The notes below the pieces were generated by a model. The model was not told the origin of the DNA and did not search any database. It worked only from the letters and a program-made list of their open reading frames with translations. From contig NC_014829.1 of NCBI RefSeq assembly GCF_000177235.2, positions 2,232,001 to 2,296,000 on the forward strand: a DNA stretch of 64,000 nt, in the 5' to 3' direction. Origin of the DNA: Evansella cellulosilytica DSM 2522 (lineage in GTDB: Bacteria; Bacillota; Bacilli; Bacillales; Salisediminibacteriaceae). Position numbers and translations under genes: made by a program. Below, piece after piece: positions 56,584 to 64,000 of this stretch (the first letter of the stretch is position 1; each line of letters begins with the position of its first letter).

Positions 56584-57096
56584 ATGGAACAAAAATTAGT
56601 GTTGGAAAACTTTACTATTCAACCGTACGCTTTAAAGGAAGATGAAGACGATGTATTGATTCTGTTGGTGAAATTTAAATTATCAGCAACAGAATTCTCC
56701 GAATTCAGAGAGTTTGAAAAAAATATACATTTTGGTGATAATAAGTATTTTAATGTTGTTTATAATACTGATAATTATGCTATGAGGTTTGGGACAGTTG
56801 GTTATTCTGTACATGAAGAACTTTATAAGGTTTATGCTGTTTTGGTGCAGAAAGAATATGATGAAAGTGAGTATCGACAAAGGAAACGACATTTACATGA
56901 AGTAAAAACAATAAATGAAGAAATTTGTATTTCTAACTTAAAAATAATTAATGAAAGATTATTATCATTACTTCATGAAAAAGAAGTATTAACTAAAGAT
57001 GAAATAAATACTATTTCTAATATTTCCGATGAAGACAACTATATTGATCGTTTAGATATGTATAAGGTCAATGATATTGATGATTATAGATTTTAA
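56584..57096 (+). CDS. uncharacterised 170-residue phage protein
   Basis: Soluble acidic protein: a beta-rich first half (LVLENFTIQPYALKEDEDD, FNVVYNTDNYAMRFG) and a helical second half. No motif was recognised. ATG 56584 follows AAGGAG; codons before it in the same frame run back into the terminator of the preceding gene and are not used. Confidence 0.65.
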   Translation: MEQKLVLENFTIQPYALKEDEDDVLILLVKFKLSATEFSEFREFEKNIHFGDNKYFNVVYNTDNYAMRFGTVGYSVHEELYKVYAVLVQKEYDESEYRQRKRHLHEVKTINEEICISNLKIINERLLSLLHEKEVLTKDEINTISNISDEDNYIDRLDMYKVNDIDDYRF

Positions 57097-57102
57097 TTGA
57101 TT

Positions 57103-57130
57103 GCACCTTGGTAGGGTGCTTTTTCTTTTG
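57103..57130 (+). terminator. short terminator
   Basis: GCACC and GGGTGC arms, then TTTTTCTTTTG. Confidence 0.75.
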
Positions 57131-57151
57131 TCTAAATTTAGGAGTGAATAT

Positions 57152-57307
57152 ATGAAATCTAAGCTAGAAAGAGAATTAGAACTAAAAATAAACTTTTTAA
57201 ACAGTTTAATAGAGATTGAAAAAAGTGGTTTAGGTAGTCCAGGAATCCGAGAGGAAATAAGAAATCAATGGATTGATGTTTCAGTAAACTTAAAATATTT
57301 TAATTAG
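57152..57307 (+). CDS. 51-residue helical phage protein
   Basis: Charged helical peptide opening MKSKLERELELKINFLNSL. ATG 57152 follows TAGGAGTGA. Thirteen bases separate it from the next gene. Family not recognised. Confidence 0.55.
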   Translation: MKSKLERELELKINFLNSLIEIEKSGLGSPGIREEIRNQWIDVSVNLKYFN

Positions 57308-57319
57308 AGGGGTGAGTTA

Positions 57320-57709
57320 ATGAAGCAGAATTATAGAGATATTGACATGGATTTATTTGTTCCTTTATTTAATGATCTTCGAAAAATGAGCAAATTAGGA
57401 TTAAATAAAGAAGATATTGAATTACTTATTGTTCATTTGGAAAATGTAAATTCACCATTTGAATATATAGAGGAAATTCGCAAAAGAGACCAAACTAAAA
57501 TAAAGGGATGTGAGGATAAGGGAGAAGTACCTTTTGGATGGACTATATTTACGGTAGAAGAGAAACTACAGTACATTAACAAACTTGAGAAAAATAAAGA
57601 AAAACAGTTGAAAAATAAGAAGGAAAGTCTTAAAAAATCATTAAAATGTGCTTTGGACGAACAGAAAGAAATAAATGAATATTTGATGGAATTGTTAGAA
57701 AAGGAGTGA
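57320..57709 (+). CDS. uncharacterised 129-residue phage protein
   Basis: Soluble protein with a mixed N-terminal part and a lysine-rich coiled-coil C-terminal half (about 85-129). Segment KGEVPFGWTIFTVEEKLQYI near the middle. ATG 57320 follows GAGGGGTGAG. No family recognised. It belongs to the run of small early genes. Confidence 0.6.
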   Translation: MKQNYRDIDMDLFVPLFNDLRKMSKLGLNKEDIELLIVHLENVNSPFEYIEEIRKRDQTKIKGCEDKGEVPFGWTIFTVEEKLQYINKLEKNKEKQLKNKKESLKKSLKCALDEQKEINEYLMELLEKE

Positions 57710-57717
57710 TGAGTAGT

Positions 57718-57879
57718 ATGCAGATAAAAACTAGCGATAAAGTTCGATATGAATATGCTTTAAGGGAAATAGAAAGGATTATTAATTTTGATGAAGACCC
57801 AATACCAAAAGTACAAAAAATTATAATTGATAACCTACCTGAGTATATAGGGAGCAGTGATATTAATGTTTACTACTAA
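57718..57879 (+). CDS. 53-residue phage protein
   Basis: Opens MQIKTSDKVRYEYALREIE and is acidic and helical. AAGGAG lies at 57700; both ATG 57709 (very close) and ATG 57718 (a little far) are possible starts. It overlaps the next gene by 14 bases in another frame. Family not recognised. Confidence 0.5.
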   Translation: MQIKTSDKVRYEYALREIERIINFDEDPIPKVQKIIIDNLPEYIGSSDINVYY

Positions 57880-58132
57880 GAGAACCTTACCAGAAAAAAT
57901 ATTGTCATGGTTTTTATTAATTATGATACTTTGCTTATACGTTGCAGTGCCTTGTGGTATTGCTTTTTTAATTGGTTTAATTCCAGGAGTAGCAATTAAC
58001 TACTTCATTCCAATGGGGATTGGAGTTTTTATTTTTGTGCTTCATCTATTGATATTAGTTTTAGGATACATGAGGACTAAAAAGATGCAAGAGCAATTTG
58101 TTAAAGGTATTGATGACCTATGGAACAATTAA
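57866..58132 (+). CDS. two-TM small phage membrane protein
   Basis: 88 residues with hydrophobic segments at about 12-38 and 43-65 and charged ends. It could be holin-like, but it lies far from the expected lysis region and no endolysin is near. Starts inside the previous gene, so translational coupling is likely. ATG 57866 is favoured over GTG 57857. Confidence 0.55.
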   Translation: MFTTKRTLPEKILSWFLLIMILCLYVAVPCGIAFLIGLIPGVAINYFIPMGIGVFIFVLHLLILVLGYMRTKKMQEQFVKGIDDLWNN

Positions 58133-58224
58133 TTTATGTTGGTGCATTCCTAACATTGTTTATCACGTTACCTATTTTGTTTATTGCAGCAGTTGTTGTT
58201 GAACGACAAAAGGAAAAGGAGTGA
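58120..58224 (+). CDS. 34-residue single-TM peptide
   Basis: ATG 58120 opens 34 codons: a hydrophobic segment (about 4-27) and a short charged tail ERQKEKE. It overlaps the previous gene by 13 bases and is followed seven bases later by the next membrane gene. Its position in an overlapping string supports reality; the size is small. Confidence 0.4.
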   Translation: MEQLIYVGAFLTLFITLPILFIAAVVVERQKEKE

Positions 58225-58231
58225 GATAGCA

Positions 58232-58390
58232 ATGTTGATTACAGTTAGATTGATATTTACTTTAGCACTACTGATTGGTCTCTTAGGTTTAATTGGAAGT
58301 CAAGATAATGATGAAGCTAACAGGATGACGGCCATAATAATTGGAGCAATGATTGCATTAGCTATCACATTTATAACGTGGCTCTTTTAA
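58232..58390 (+). CDS. 52-residue two-TM phage peptide
   Basis: Two hydrophobic segments (about 3-21 and 33-51) around a polar loop with SQDNDEAN. ATG 58232 follows AAGGAGTGA. It overlaps the HNH gene by 13 bases. Family not recognised. Confidence 0.5.
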   Translation: MLITVRLIFTLALLIGLLGLIGSQDNDEANRMTAIIIGAMIALAITFITWLF

Positions 58391-58824
58391 AGTTATGTGG
58401 ATGCGGCAAGAAGATTGATTTAAGTTTACAGCGATGTGATAAGTGTCAGAAGCAATATGAGGAAAAAAGGAAAGACAGACATAAAGAGTATGATACTAAA
58501 AAACGAGACAAGAAACGAGCAGCATTTTACAATAGCAAAGGCTGGAAGTTATTAGTCAAAAAGGTAAAGGATAGAGACAATTATTTGTGTCAGTTGTGTT
58601 TGAGTAAGAAGAGGTTTAGTGGAGTGCAGATATGTCACCATATACAAACATTAGAGGAGCATCCATGGTTAGGCTTGGAAGAGTCTAACATTATTTGTGT
58701 CGATGCAAAGTGCCATAGATACATCCATGATGAGTACGAAGCTAGTGAGGATAGGAAAGAGAAAATGCAGACTGAGTTACAAAAGTTGGTCGAGGTGTCT
58801 AGGAATAGACAGGGGGAGTGGTAG
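58378..58824 (+). CDS. HNH endonuclease next to the terminase genes
   Basis: 148 residues. An N-terminal zinc-like cluster (CGCG and CDKC, residues about 7-24) precedes the HNH domain: CQLC near 76-79, CHHIQTLEEHP near 89-99, then SNII and CHRYIHDEY. HNH proteins at this position assist terminase in cutting DNA at cos sites in HK97-like phages. The start is GTG 58378 inside the end of the preceding gene. A 100-base non-coding stretch follows before the small terminase. Confidence 0.82.
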   Translation: MALLKLCGCGKKIDLSLQRCDKCQKQYEEKRKDRHKEYDTKKRDKKRAAFYNSKGWKLLVKKVKDRDNYLCQLCLSKKRFSGVQICHHIQTLEEHPWLGLEESNIICVDAKCHRYIHDEYEASEDRKEKMQTELQKLVEVSRNRQGEW

Positions 58825-58925
58825 GAGACTTTTTACTTAAATCCTGAAACCGCCTGCCACTATTTTCTCTCGCATAAACTCCCCAAATGAAAACTTTTCA
58901 CATCATAAAAAAGGAGGTGTAATCA

Positions 58926-59393
58926 ATGAGTGGAAAAAATAGACAACCATTATCAGTAATACAGGGAAAAGGAAGAAAGCACTTAACTAAAAATGAAATT
59001 AAAGAACGAGAAGAACAAGAAGCGGCACTTAAAGGAAACACTGACAATATTGTTGCTCCTAGTTATTTAACTAAAAGTCAAAAAGAAGAGTTTGACCAAA
59101 TTGCAAATGAACTAGTTAGGCTTCAGATATTTAGTAATTTAGACGTGGATGCATTAGCGAGATATATAGACTCTCGTGATCAATACATAAAGATTGTAAG
59201 GTTATTAAGGTCAACTAAGCCTAAAGATGATTTTAAAGAATACGCCCAAATACAACGTAGTAAAAATTTACTGTTTAATGAGTGTCGTTCATCTGCCGGT
59301 GATCTCGGTCTTACGATTACATCTCGATTAAAGTTAGTTCTCCCGAAAACAGATGATGAAAAACCTAAAAGCAAATGGGAAAAGTTTAAATGA
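58926..59393 (+). CDS. terS: terminase small subunit (P27 family)
   Basis: 155 residues, P27 length. It binds phage DNA at the packaging start and feeds it to the large subunit. The N-terminal basic tail, the PSYLTKSQKEEFDQIANELV helix block and the end GLTITSRLKLVLP (a family hallmark) are seen. ATG 58926 follows AAAAGGAGGTG. The stop overlaps the terL start as ATGA, so the two are translated together. Confidence 0.88.
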   Translation: MSGKNRQPLSVIQGKGRKHLTKNEIKEREEQEAALKGNTDNIVAPSYLTKSQKEEFDQIANELVRLQIFSNLDVDALARYIDSRDQYIKIVRLLRSTKPKDDFKEYAQIQRSKNLLFNECRSSAGDLGLTITSRLKLVLPKTDDEKPKSKWEKFK

Positions 59394-61117
59394 TTGTGGA
59401 TAGAGCCACTCAGTATGCTAGAAATGTAATTGAAGGACGTGAGATTGCAGGAGAACTTGAAAAACTTGCTTGTAAACGACACTTAAACGATTTGGAAAGG
59501 CAAGGAACTAAAGAATTTCCTTACATATGGGATGTTGAGCAAGCTAATGAAATACTAGACTTTGCAGAAACATTGACACTTGCAGAAGGTGATGAACCTG
59601 CACCACTAAAACTGTATGATTTCCAATGTTTTATGTTTGGTAGCTGGAATGGTTGGCTCACATTGGAAGGACATAGACGTTTTAGAACCAGTTATGTACA
59701 ATTGGCAAGACAACAAGGTAAATCATTAGGTAATGCTGTACCGTCATTATATTACGGCAATTTTACCACCTATCAGTACCCACAACTATACACAGTTGCC
59801 ACAAAAGAGCAGCAAGCAAAAATAGTATTGAAAGAGTGTTATAAATTTATCAATGCTGATAAAGAATTAAGTGGTACTAAAGTTGAAAAGGGTTTGTTTA
59901 CCATTAAGGACTATAAATCTGAAATTGAATGTAACCTCACTAATGGATTAATTAAAGCATTAGGTAGAGATACAGATACAATTGACGGTTTTAGGCCTTA
60001 TTTTGCGTCTGTAGATGAGTATCACAAGCACAAAACAAACCAGATGTACAAGTTACTTTCTGATGGCACAAAGAAATTAAAATCCTGTCTTGTTTCAGTT
60101 ATAACCACTGCTGGTTTTGAACTTACTTCACCGTGTAAAGACTTATATGATTATTGTGTAAAGATTCTCCACGGATTAGTGCAAGATGAAACACAATTTG
60201 TTTACATAACGCAATTAGATAAGGAAGATGATCCATTTGATGAAAGTGTATGGCCAAAATGCAATAAATTATGGACAGAAGAAACATTAAATAGTTTACG
60301 AGCAAATGCACGAAAAGCAAAGGAAATGGGAGGAGAAGAGTTAAGAAACTTCCTAACAAAAGATTTAAATGTTTGGTATCAATTCACAGATGACCAATAC
60401 ATGAACTTGGAGAAATGGAAAGAATGCGAATCTGATAGAACATTAGAAGATATGCGTGGTAAAACGGCTGTTGCGGGATTGGATTTAAGTTCCGGAGGGG
60501 ATCTTACTTCGTTGAGTCTAGTCTTTCCTTATCTCAATGATTCAGGAGAAAGAAAATACTACGTTTATTCCCATTCATTTATACCTAAAAATCGAGTAGA
60601 AGAACATATTAAAACAGATCGTGCACCTTATGATATTTGGATACGAGACAAATTGCTAACCATAACGGAAACATTAGGCGGTGTAAAGACAGATTATAAG
60701 TACATAATTTCTCATTTGAAAAAACTAATTGAAGAATACGAGATTGATTTAGAGCTGATTTGTTATGACCCACATAATGCATCGGCTTTTTTATATGACT
60801 TAGAACAACTTGGATATGACACTTTATCCATTACACAATCTGCAAAAAGTTTAAATGATGCTACTGTTGATTTTCGTTTAGAAGTGGAAGCGGAAAATGT
60901 TGAGTATGACAAAAAGAACAAACTATTAACTTGGTCTGTAGCTAATGCAAAAACGGTTTCAAATTCATTTGGTGAAATCAAAATTAATAAAGATTTGAAA
61001 ACAAAACGGATTGACTCAGTGGATGCTGTCATAGACGCATGGAAAGAGGCAATGAAACAGGAAACGGATTTGAATCAATACATGGATGACAACTACTTAG
61101 AGCGCTTAGGATGGTAA
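59390..61117 (+). CDS. terL: terminase large subunit
   Basis: 575 residues, complete. The N-terminal ATPase has Walker A-like ARQQGKS (106-112) and Walker B SVDE (207-210) with the catalytic E210. The C-terminal nuclease has AGLDLSSGGD near 363 and DSVDAVIDAW near 545, giving acidic metal ligands. It pumps phage DNA into the prohead and cuts it. The type (HK97/phage-1-like) fits the neighbouring portal, protease and HNH. ATG 59390 overlaps terS. Confidence 0.94.
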   Translation: MIVDRATQYARNVIEGREIAGELEKLACKRHLNDLERQGTKEFPYIWDVEQANEILDFAETLTLAEGDEPAPLKLYDFQCFMFGSWNGWLTLEGHRRFRTSYVQLARQQGKSLGNAVPSLYYGNFTTYQYPQLYTVATKEQQAKIVLKECYKFINADKELSGTKVEKGLFTIKDYKSEIECNLTNGLIKALGRDTDTIDGFRPYFASVDEYHKHKTNQMYKLLSDGTKKLKSCLVSVITTAGFELTSPCKDLYDYCVKILHGLVQDETQFVYITQLDKEDDPFDESVWPKCNKLWTEETLNSLRANARKAKEMGGEELRNFLTKDLNVWYQFTDDQYMNLEKWKECESDRTLEDMRGKTAVAGLDLSSGGDLTSLSLVFPYLNDSGERKYYVYSHSFIPKNRVEEHIKTDRAPYDIWIRDKLLTITETLGGVKTDYKYIISHLKKLIEEYEIDLELICYDPHNASAFLYDLEQLGYDTLSITQSAKSLNDATVDFRLEVEAENVEYDKKNKLLTWSVANAKTVSNSFGEIKINKDLKTKRIDSVDAVIDAWKEAMKQETDLNQYMDDNYLERLGW

Positions 61118-61133
61118 GCAGAAAGGGGGTGAT

Positions 61134-62399
61134 ATGTTGGGATTAAAGGATTTTTTTAACCGATTTTCCCCTAGTAATATAAAAAATTCAGTTAGTTTAA
61201 ATTCTGACGAGTTTTTGAAAATGTTGGGGTTAGATTCAAGTATTTCGTCAAACAAATTAAGTGAAGTCACCTATTTTACTTGTTTAAGGTTACTTAGTGA
61301 GAGTTTGAGTAAGCTTCCACTCAAAATGTACCAGGAGATAGAAAGGGGAACAATTAAAGCGCCTAACCATAATTTAAACCATCTACTTAAAAGGCCTAAT
61401 CCTTACATGACACCAAGTACATTTTGGTCAACTGTTGAATTGAATCGTAATCATCATGGTAACAGTTTTGTGTATATTGCTGGTACTGCAAAGCCTGAAA
61501 GTTTATGGATATTGCCAAGTGATCAGGTGCAAATATGGATTGATAATGCAGGGTGGTTCAAACAAAAAAATGCTATCTGGTATATCTACACTGATACTAA
61601 CACTGGAAAGATGTACAAGTTTAGGCACGATGAGATACTTCATTTTAAAACATCGGTTAGTTTAGATGGAATCAGTGGTTTAGCTGTAAAAGACATCTTA
61701 AAAGTTAATATTGAGAATGGACAGCGTACAAGTAGTTATTTAAATAATTACTATAAAAATGGATTGATGGGGAAAGCAATTGTTTATTACACAGGTGACT
61801 TGAGTAAAGGTAATGCTAAAAAGATGGCAGCAAAAATTGAAGACTTTGCATCTGGAACAGATAACGCCGGAAAGGTCATACCTCTTCCTGTCGGATTCGA
61901 GTTGAAACCACTAAACATTAGTATGACCGATTCTCAGTTTTTAGAAATTAGCAAATACACTGCTTTACAAATTGCAGGAGCATTTGGGATAAAACCGTCA
62001 ATGATCAACAACTATGATAAGGGTAATTATGCTAACGTGGAGACTCAACAAAGAGATTTTTACGTTAACACATTATTACATATCCTCAAATCATATGAAG
62101 AGGAAATTACATTTAAGTTACTTTCCAATCAAGACATTCGAGATGGCTATAAATTGAAGTTTAATGCAAATGCAATCCTTCGTGCAGACTTTAAGACGCA
62201 AATTGACGGAATTGTAAAAGGAGTAGTTAGTGGTGTTTATACGCCTAACGAAGGTAGGGAAATGGTAGACTTACCTCCAATCGAAGGTGGTGATGAAGCT
62301 ATTGTAAATGGAACCTTTATCAAGTTAAAGAATGTTGGTCAACAGTATGGTGTGAAAGGTGGTGATAACAATAATGAAGTGGATGAAGATCAAGAATGA
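61134..62399 (+). CDS. portal protein (HK97 family)
   Basis: 421 residues, complete. Portal proteins form the dodecamer ring through which DNA enters the head. Hallmarks are TYFTCLRLLSESLSKLPLKMYQ near 47-68, HGNSFVYIAG near 106-115, WILPSDQVQIW, and YANVETQQRDFYVNTLLHIL near 301-320. ATG 61134 follows AAAGGGGGTGA. It overlaps the protease gene by 26 bases. Confidence 0.93.
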   Translation: MLGLKDFFNRFSPSNIKNSVSLNSDEFLKMLGLDSSISSNKLSEVTYFTCLRLLSESLSKLPLKMYQEIERGTIKAPNHNLNHLLKRPNPYMTPSTFWSTVELNRNHHGNSFVYIAGTAKPESLWILPSDQVQIWIDNAGWFKQKNAIWYIYTDTNTGKMYKFRHDEILHFKTSVSLDGISGLAVKDILKVNIENGQRTSSYLNNYYKNGLMGKAIVYYTGDLSKGNAKKMAAKIEDFASGTDNAGKVIPLPVGFELKPLNISMTDSQFLEISKYTALQIAGAFGIKPSMINNYDKGNYANVETQQRDFYVNTLLHILKSYEEEITFKLLSNQDIRDGYKLKFNANAILRADFKTQIDGIVKGVVSGVYTPNEGREMVDLPPIEGGDEAIVNGTFIKLKNVGQQYGVKGGDNNNEVDEDQE

Positions 62400-63105
62400 A
62401 ACTAATGAATCCGTGGATTTTTACATTTATGGTGACATTGTTTCTGATACAGATTGGAAATGGGATGACAGCGATGTAATGCCAAAGGAAATTAGAGAAT
62501 TGTTGGATAACCATGTAGGTAAAAAGATAAACTTGTATGTCAACTCGGGAGGAGGGTCAGTTTTCTCCGGACTTTCAATGCTGAATATGTTGAAACGTGC
62601 AAGAGAAAAAGGTAGTTACATAACTGCATATGTGGATGGACTTGCTGGAAGTATTGCAAGTGTATTAATATTTGGCGCAAATAAGATTTATTGTCCGTCT
62701 AATTCTTACATAATGATCCATCGAGCATGGACTGGAATGTATGGAAACGCTACTGATTTTCTAAAAATGGCAGAAGACTTAGAGAAAATCGATGAGGGAA
62801 TCTTAAATACATACAAGGATAATTTAAGGGAAGGCGTTGACATTGAAACCATTAAAGAGATGGTGGATAAAGAAACATGGCTTACAGGCGAGGATGCAAG
62901 TAAATACTTTAACATCGAAGTTGTAGAAGAAAATAAAGCAGTTGCATGTGCTTCTGATTATTTCAAGGAGTACAAGAATATGCCTAATGAAGTGTTGGAA
63001 AATGTACAAACGCCTGAAAAAGTATTAGATAGTAAAAACAAGCAAAATGATGAAGAGGTGCAAATTCAAATTGAAGCATTGAAGTTGGAACTGGAATTAA
63101 TCTAG
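62374..63105 (+). CDS. ClpP-type head maturation protease
   Basis: About 243 residues. The ClpP fold covers about 10-190: the nucleophile is S93 in GLAGSIAS and the base is H116 in MIHRAW, with the oxyanion segment NSGGGSVFSG near 57-66. It trims the capsid scaffold during head assembly. The C-terminal 50 residues are helical and may act as an additional scaffold-like tail. ATG 62374 is used; GTG 62359 is in frame but lies within the ribosome site. Confidence 0.92.
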   Translation: MKWMKIKNETNESVDFYIYGDIVSDTDWKWDDSDVMPKEIRELLDNHVGKKINLYVNSGGGSVFSGLSMLNMLKRAREKGSYITAYVDGLAGSIASVLIFGANKIYCPSNSYIMIHRAWTGMYGNATDFLKMAEDLEKIDEGILNTYKDNLREGVDIETIKEMVDKETWLTGEDASKYFNIEVVEENKAVACASDYFKEYKNMPNEVLENVQTPEKVLDSKNKQNDEEVQIQIEALKLELELI

Positions 63106-63154
63106 TTCTATTTTTTATGTCCAAAAATCAAAAAATAACAGGAGGGTATTATAC

Positions 63155-64000
63155 ATGCCAAAAGAATTACGGGAACTATTAAATAAGATCAATACTAAAA
63201 AAGAAGAAGCAAAAGCATTATTAACTGAAAAGAAATTAGAGGAGGCAAAAGCATTAACAACTGAAATCAAGACTTTACAAGAAGAATATGAAGTTGCAGC
63301 GACGGTTTACGAAGAAACTAAAAACCTAGTTCCAGATGAGCCTCAAGCAAAACAAGCAGCTACAGATTTATCATTAGCATTTGCTAAAGCAGTTGTTGGT
63401 AAAGCATCAGAGGAAGAATTTAAGAATCTAATGCAAGAAGGCGCTCCAGAAAAAGGTGGAGTTACAGTACCTAAAGATGTACAAACTCGAATCATTGAGT
63501 TACAACGTAAGTCTTTTGATATTCGTAACTACATCAATGTTGAGCCAGTTAGTACCTTTAAAGGATCTCGCCCAATTGAAGCAAACCAACCAGAAGCGGT
63601 AGGATTTGCATCTGTTGACGAAGGAGCGGCTATCCAAAAGTTACATGAACCTGAGTTCGATGAATTAGAATATGCAATCCGTAAGTATGCAGGTTTTATT
63701 CCACTTACGAATGAATTGCTTGATGATACTGCTGAAAATATCTTAGCTTATATCATCCGTTGGATGGCAAAGAACGAATTAAATACATACAACTATCAAT
63801 TCTTTAACGGTACTGGCAATAAATCTTCTGAGGGAATCATGGTTACTAATGCGCTAGAAGATGCAAAAGTAGAAGTTGATTTTACTGGTACTCCTAACTC
63901 TGTCATCAAAAAGTTTAAAACAACTTTTAATGTTGATTTAGAAGACATTGATAGTGACAGCATGGTGATCATGACAAATGCTACAGGTTATGATTTCATT
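63155..64000 (+). CDS. major capsid protein (HK97 family), cut by the right edge
   Basis: 282 codons are visible. The first about 75 residues form a charged coiled coil (the delta scaffold domain that the protease removes). The HK97 fold begins around residue 105 with GGVTVPKDVQTRIIEL and continues with PVSTFKGSRPIEA and YAGFIPLTNELLDD. The missing part should be about 100 residues. ATG 63155 follows GGAGGG. It is the last feature of the window. Confidence 0.92.
   Translation, partial: MPKELRELLNKINTKKEEAKALLTEKKLEEAKALTTEIKTLQEEYEVAATVYEETKNLVPDEPQAKQAATDLSLAFAKAVVGKASEEEFKNLMQEGAPEKGGVTVPKDVQTRIIELQRKSFDIRNYINVEPVSTFKGSRPIEANQPEAVGFASVDEGAAIQKLHEPEFDELEYAIRKYAGFIPLTNELLDDTAENILAYIIRWMAKNELNTYNYQFFNGTGNKSSEGIMVTNALEDAKVEVDFTGTPNSVIKKFKTTFNVDLEDIDSDSMVIMTNATGYDFI

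Larger units (their letters stand above)
48204..64000 (+). mobile_element. left part of a prophage (HK97-like tailed phage), right end outside the window
   Basis: Begins at the truncated tRNA gene. All recognised genes read rightward in a phage order: regulation and replication, sigma-like factor, small early genes, HNH, small and large terminase, portal, ClpP-type protease, major capsid. Genes are short, densely packed and often overlapping. No integrase or lysogeny repressor cluster of the classical kind is visible; they may lie past the right edge. Confidence 0.88.

Overview
The window is low-GC, endospore-forming Firmicute chromosome of the Bacillaceae type. Supports for this are a GerA-family germination operon, the spore-former family proteins YqhV, YkvS and YitT, a bacillithiol transferase, Bacillus-like 16S/23S/5S genes, AGGAGG ribosome binding sites and A/T-rich codon use. 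An NhaC antiporter and several cation or lipid exporters would fit a salt- or alkali-tolerant member, but this is only a hint. No species is claimed.

Layout. 1-25556 is mostly ordinary chromosomal genes on both strands: a cut-off 3'-5' exonuclease, nitroreductase, YitT, threonine dehydratase IlvA, a chemotaxis receptor, a SUV3-like RNA helicase, a 2-hydroxyacid dehydrogenase, a MOSC protein, a four-gene spore germination receptor operon whose first gene carries a one-base shift, a CuA-type lipoprotein, CvfB, beta-phosphoglucomutase, an M23 peptidase plus bactofilin pair, an acyltransferase and a short-chain dehydrogenase. 25678-30918 is one complete rRNA operon (16S-23S-5S, no spacer tRNA) with promoter, processing stems and terminator. 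Directly behind it, about 30955-31805, is a non-coding tandem array with a 52-bp period. 32271-47952 returns to chromosomal genes: a lone holin, a FIST sensor followed by a GAF-GGDEF diguanylate cyclase, DUF4317, YhfK, a second acyltransferase, DUF523/DUF1722, SRPBCC, an MMPL transporter, BstA, a cation diffusion facilitator, NhaC and a Pro/Gly-rich protein.

From 48204 to the right edge lies the left part of a prophage. Its border is the 3' part of a tRNA gene with anticodon UCA (tRNA-Sec type) on the minus strand, which looks like attL. After it come a regulatory region, a J-domain protein, a DUF5659 protein, four 37-bp palindromic repeats in front of a probable replication protein, a sigma-like factor, an XRE regulator, an HNH endonuclease, a large MazF/PemK-like protein flanked by RNA-like hairpins, many small genes often ended by their own hairpin, and then the packaging and head block of an HK97-like tailed phage: HNH, small and large terminase, portal, ClpP-type protease and the start of the major capsid gene. 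No integrase is seen; it would be expected beyond the right edge.

How the parts work together. The germination genes form one translationally coupled unit (A, C, small 2-TM D, B). The M23 peptidase and bactofilin match a known pairing in cell-wall shaping. FIST and GGDEF form a likely sensor/second-messenger pair. In the prophage the order is replication, then late control, then DNA packaging and head assembly. The most unusual structures are the 52-bp array, the 37-bp palindromic array, the MazF-like locus with its hairpins, the tRNA-Sec attachment site and the germination gene frameshift. Several small gene remnants were found in gaps.
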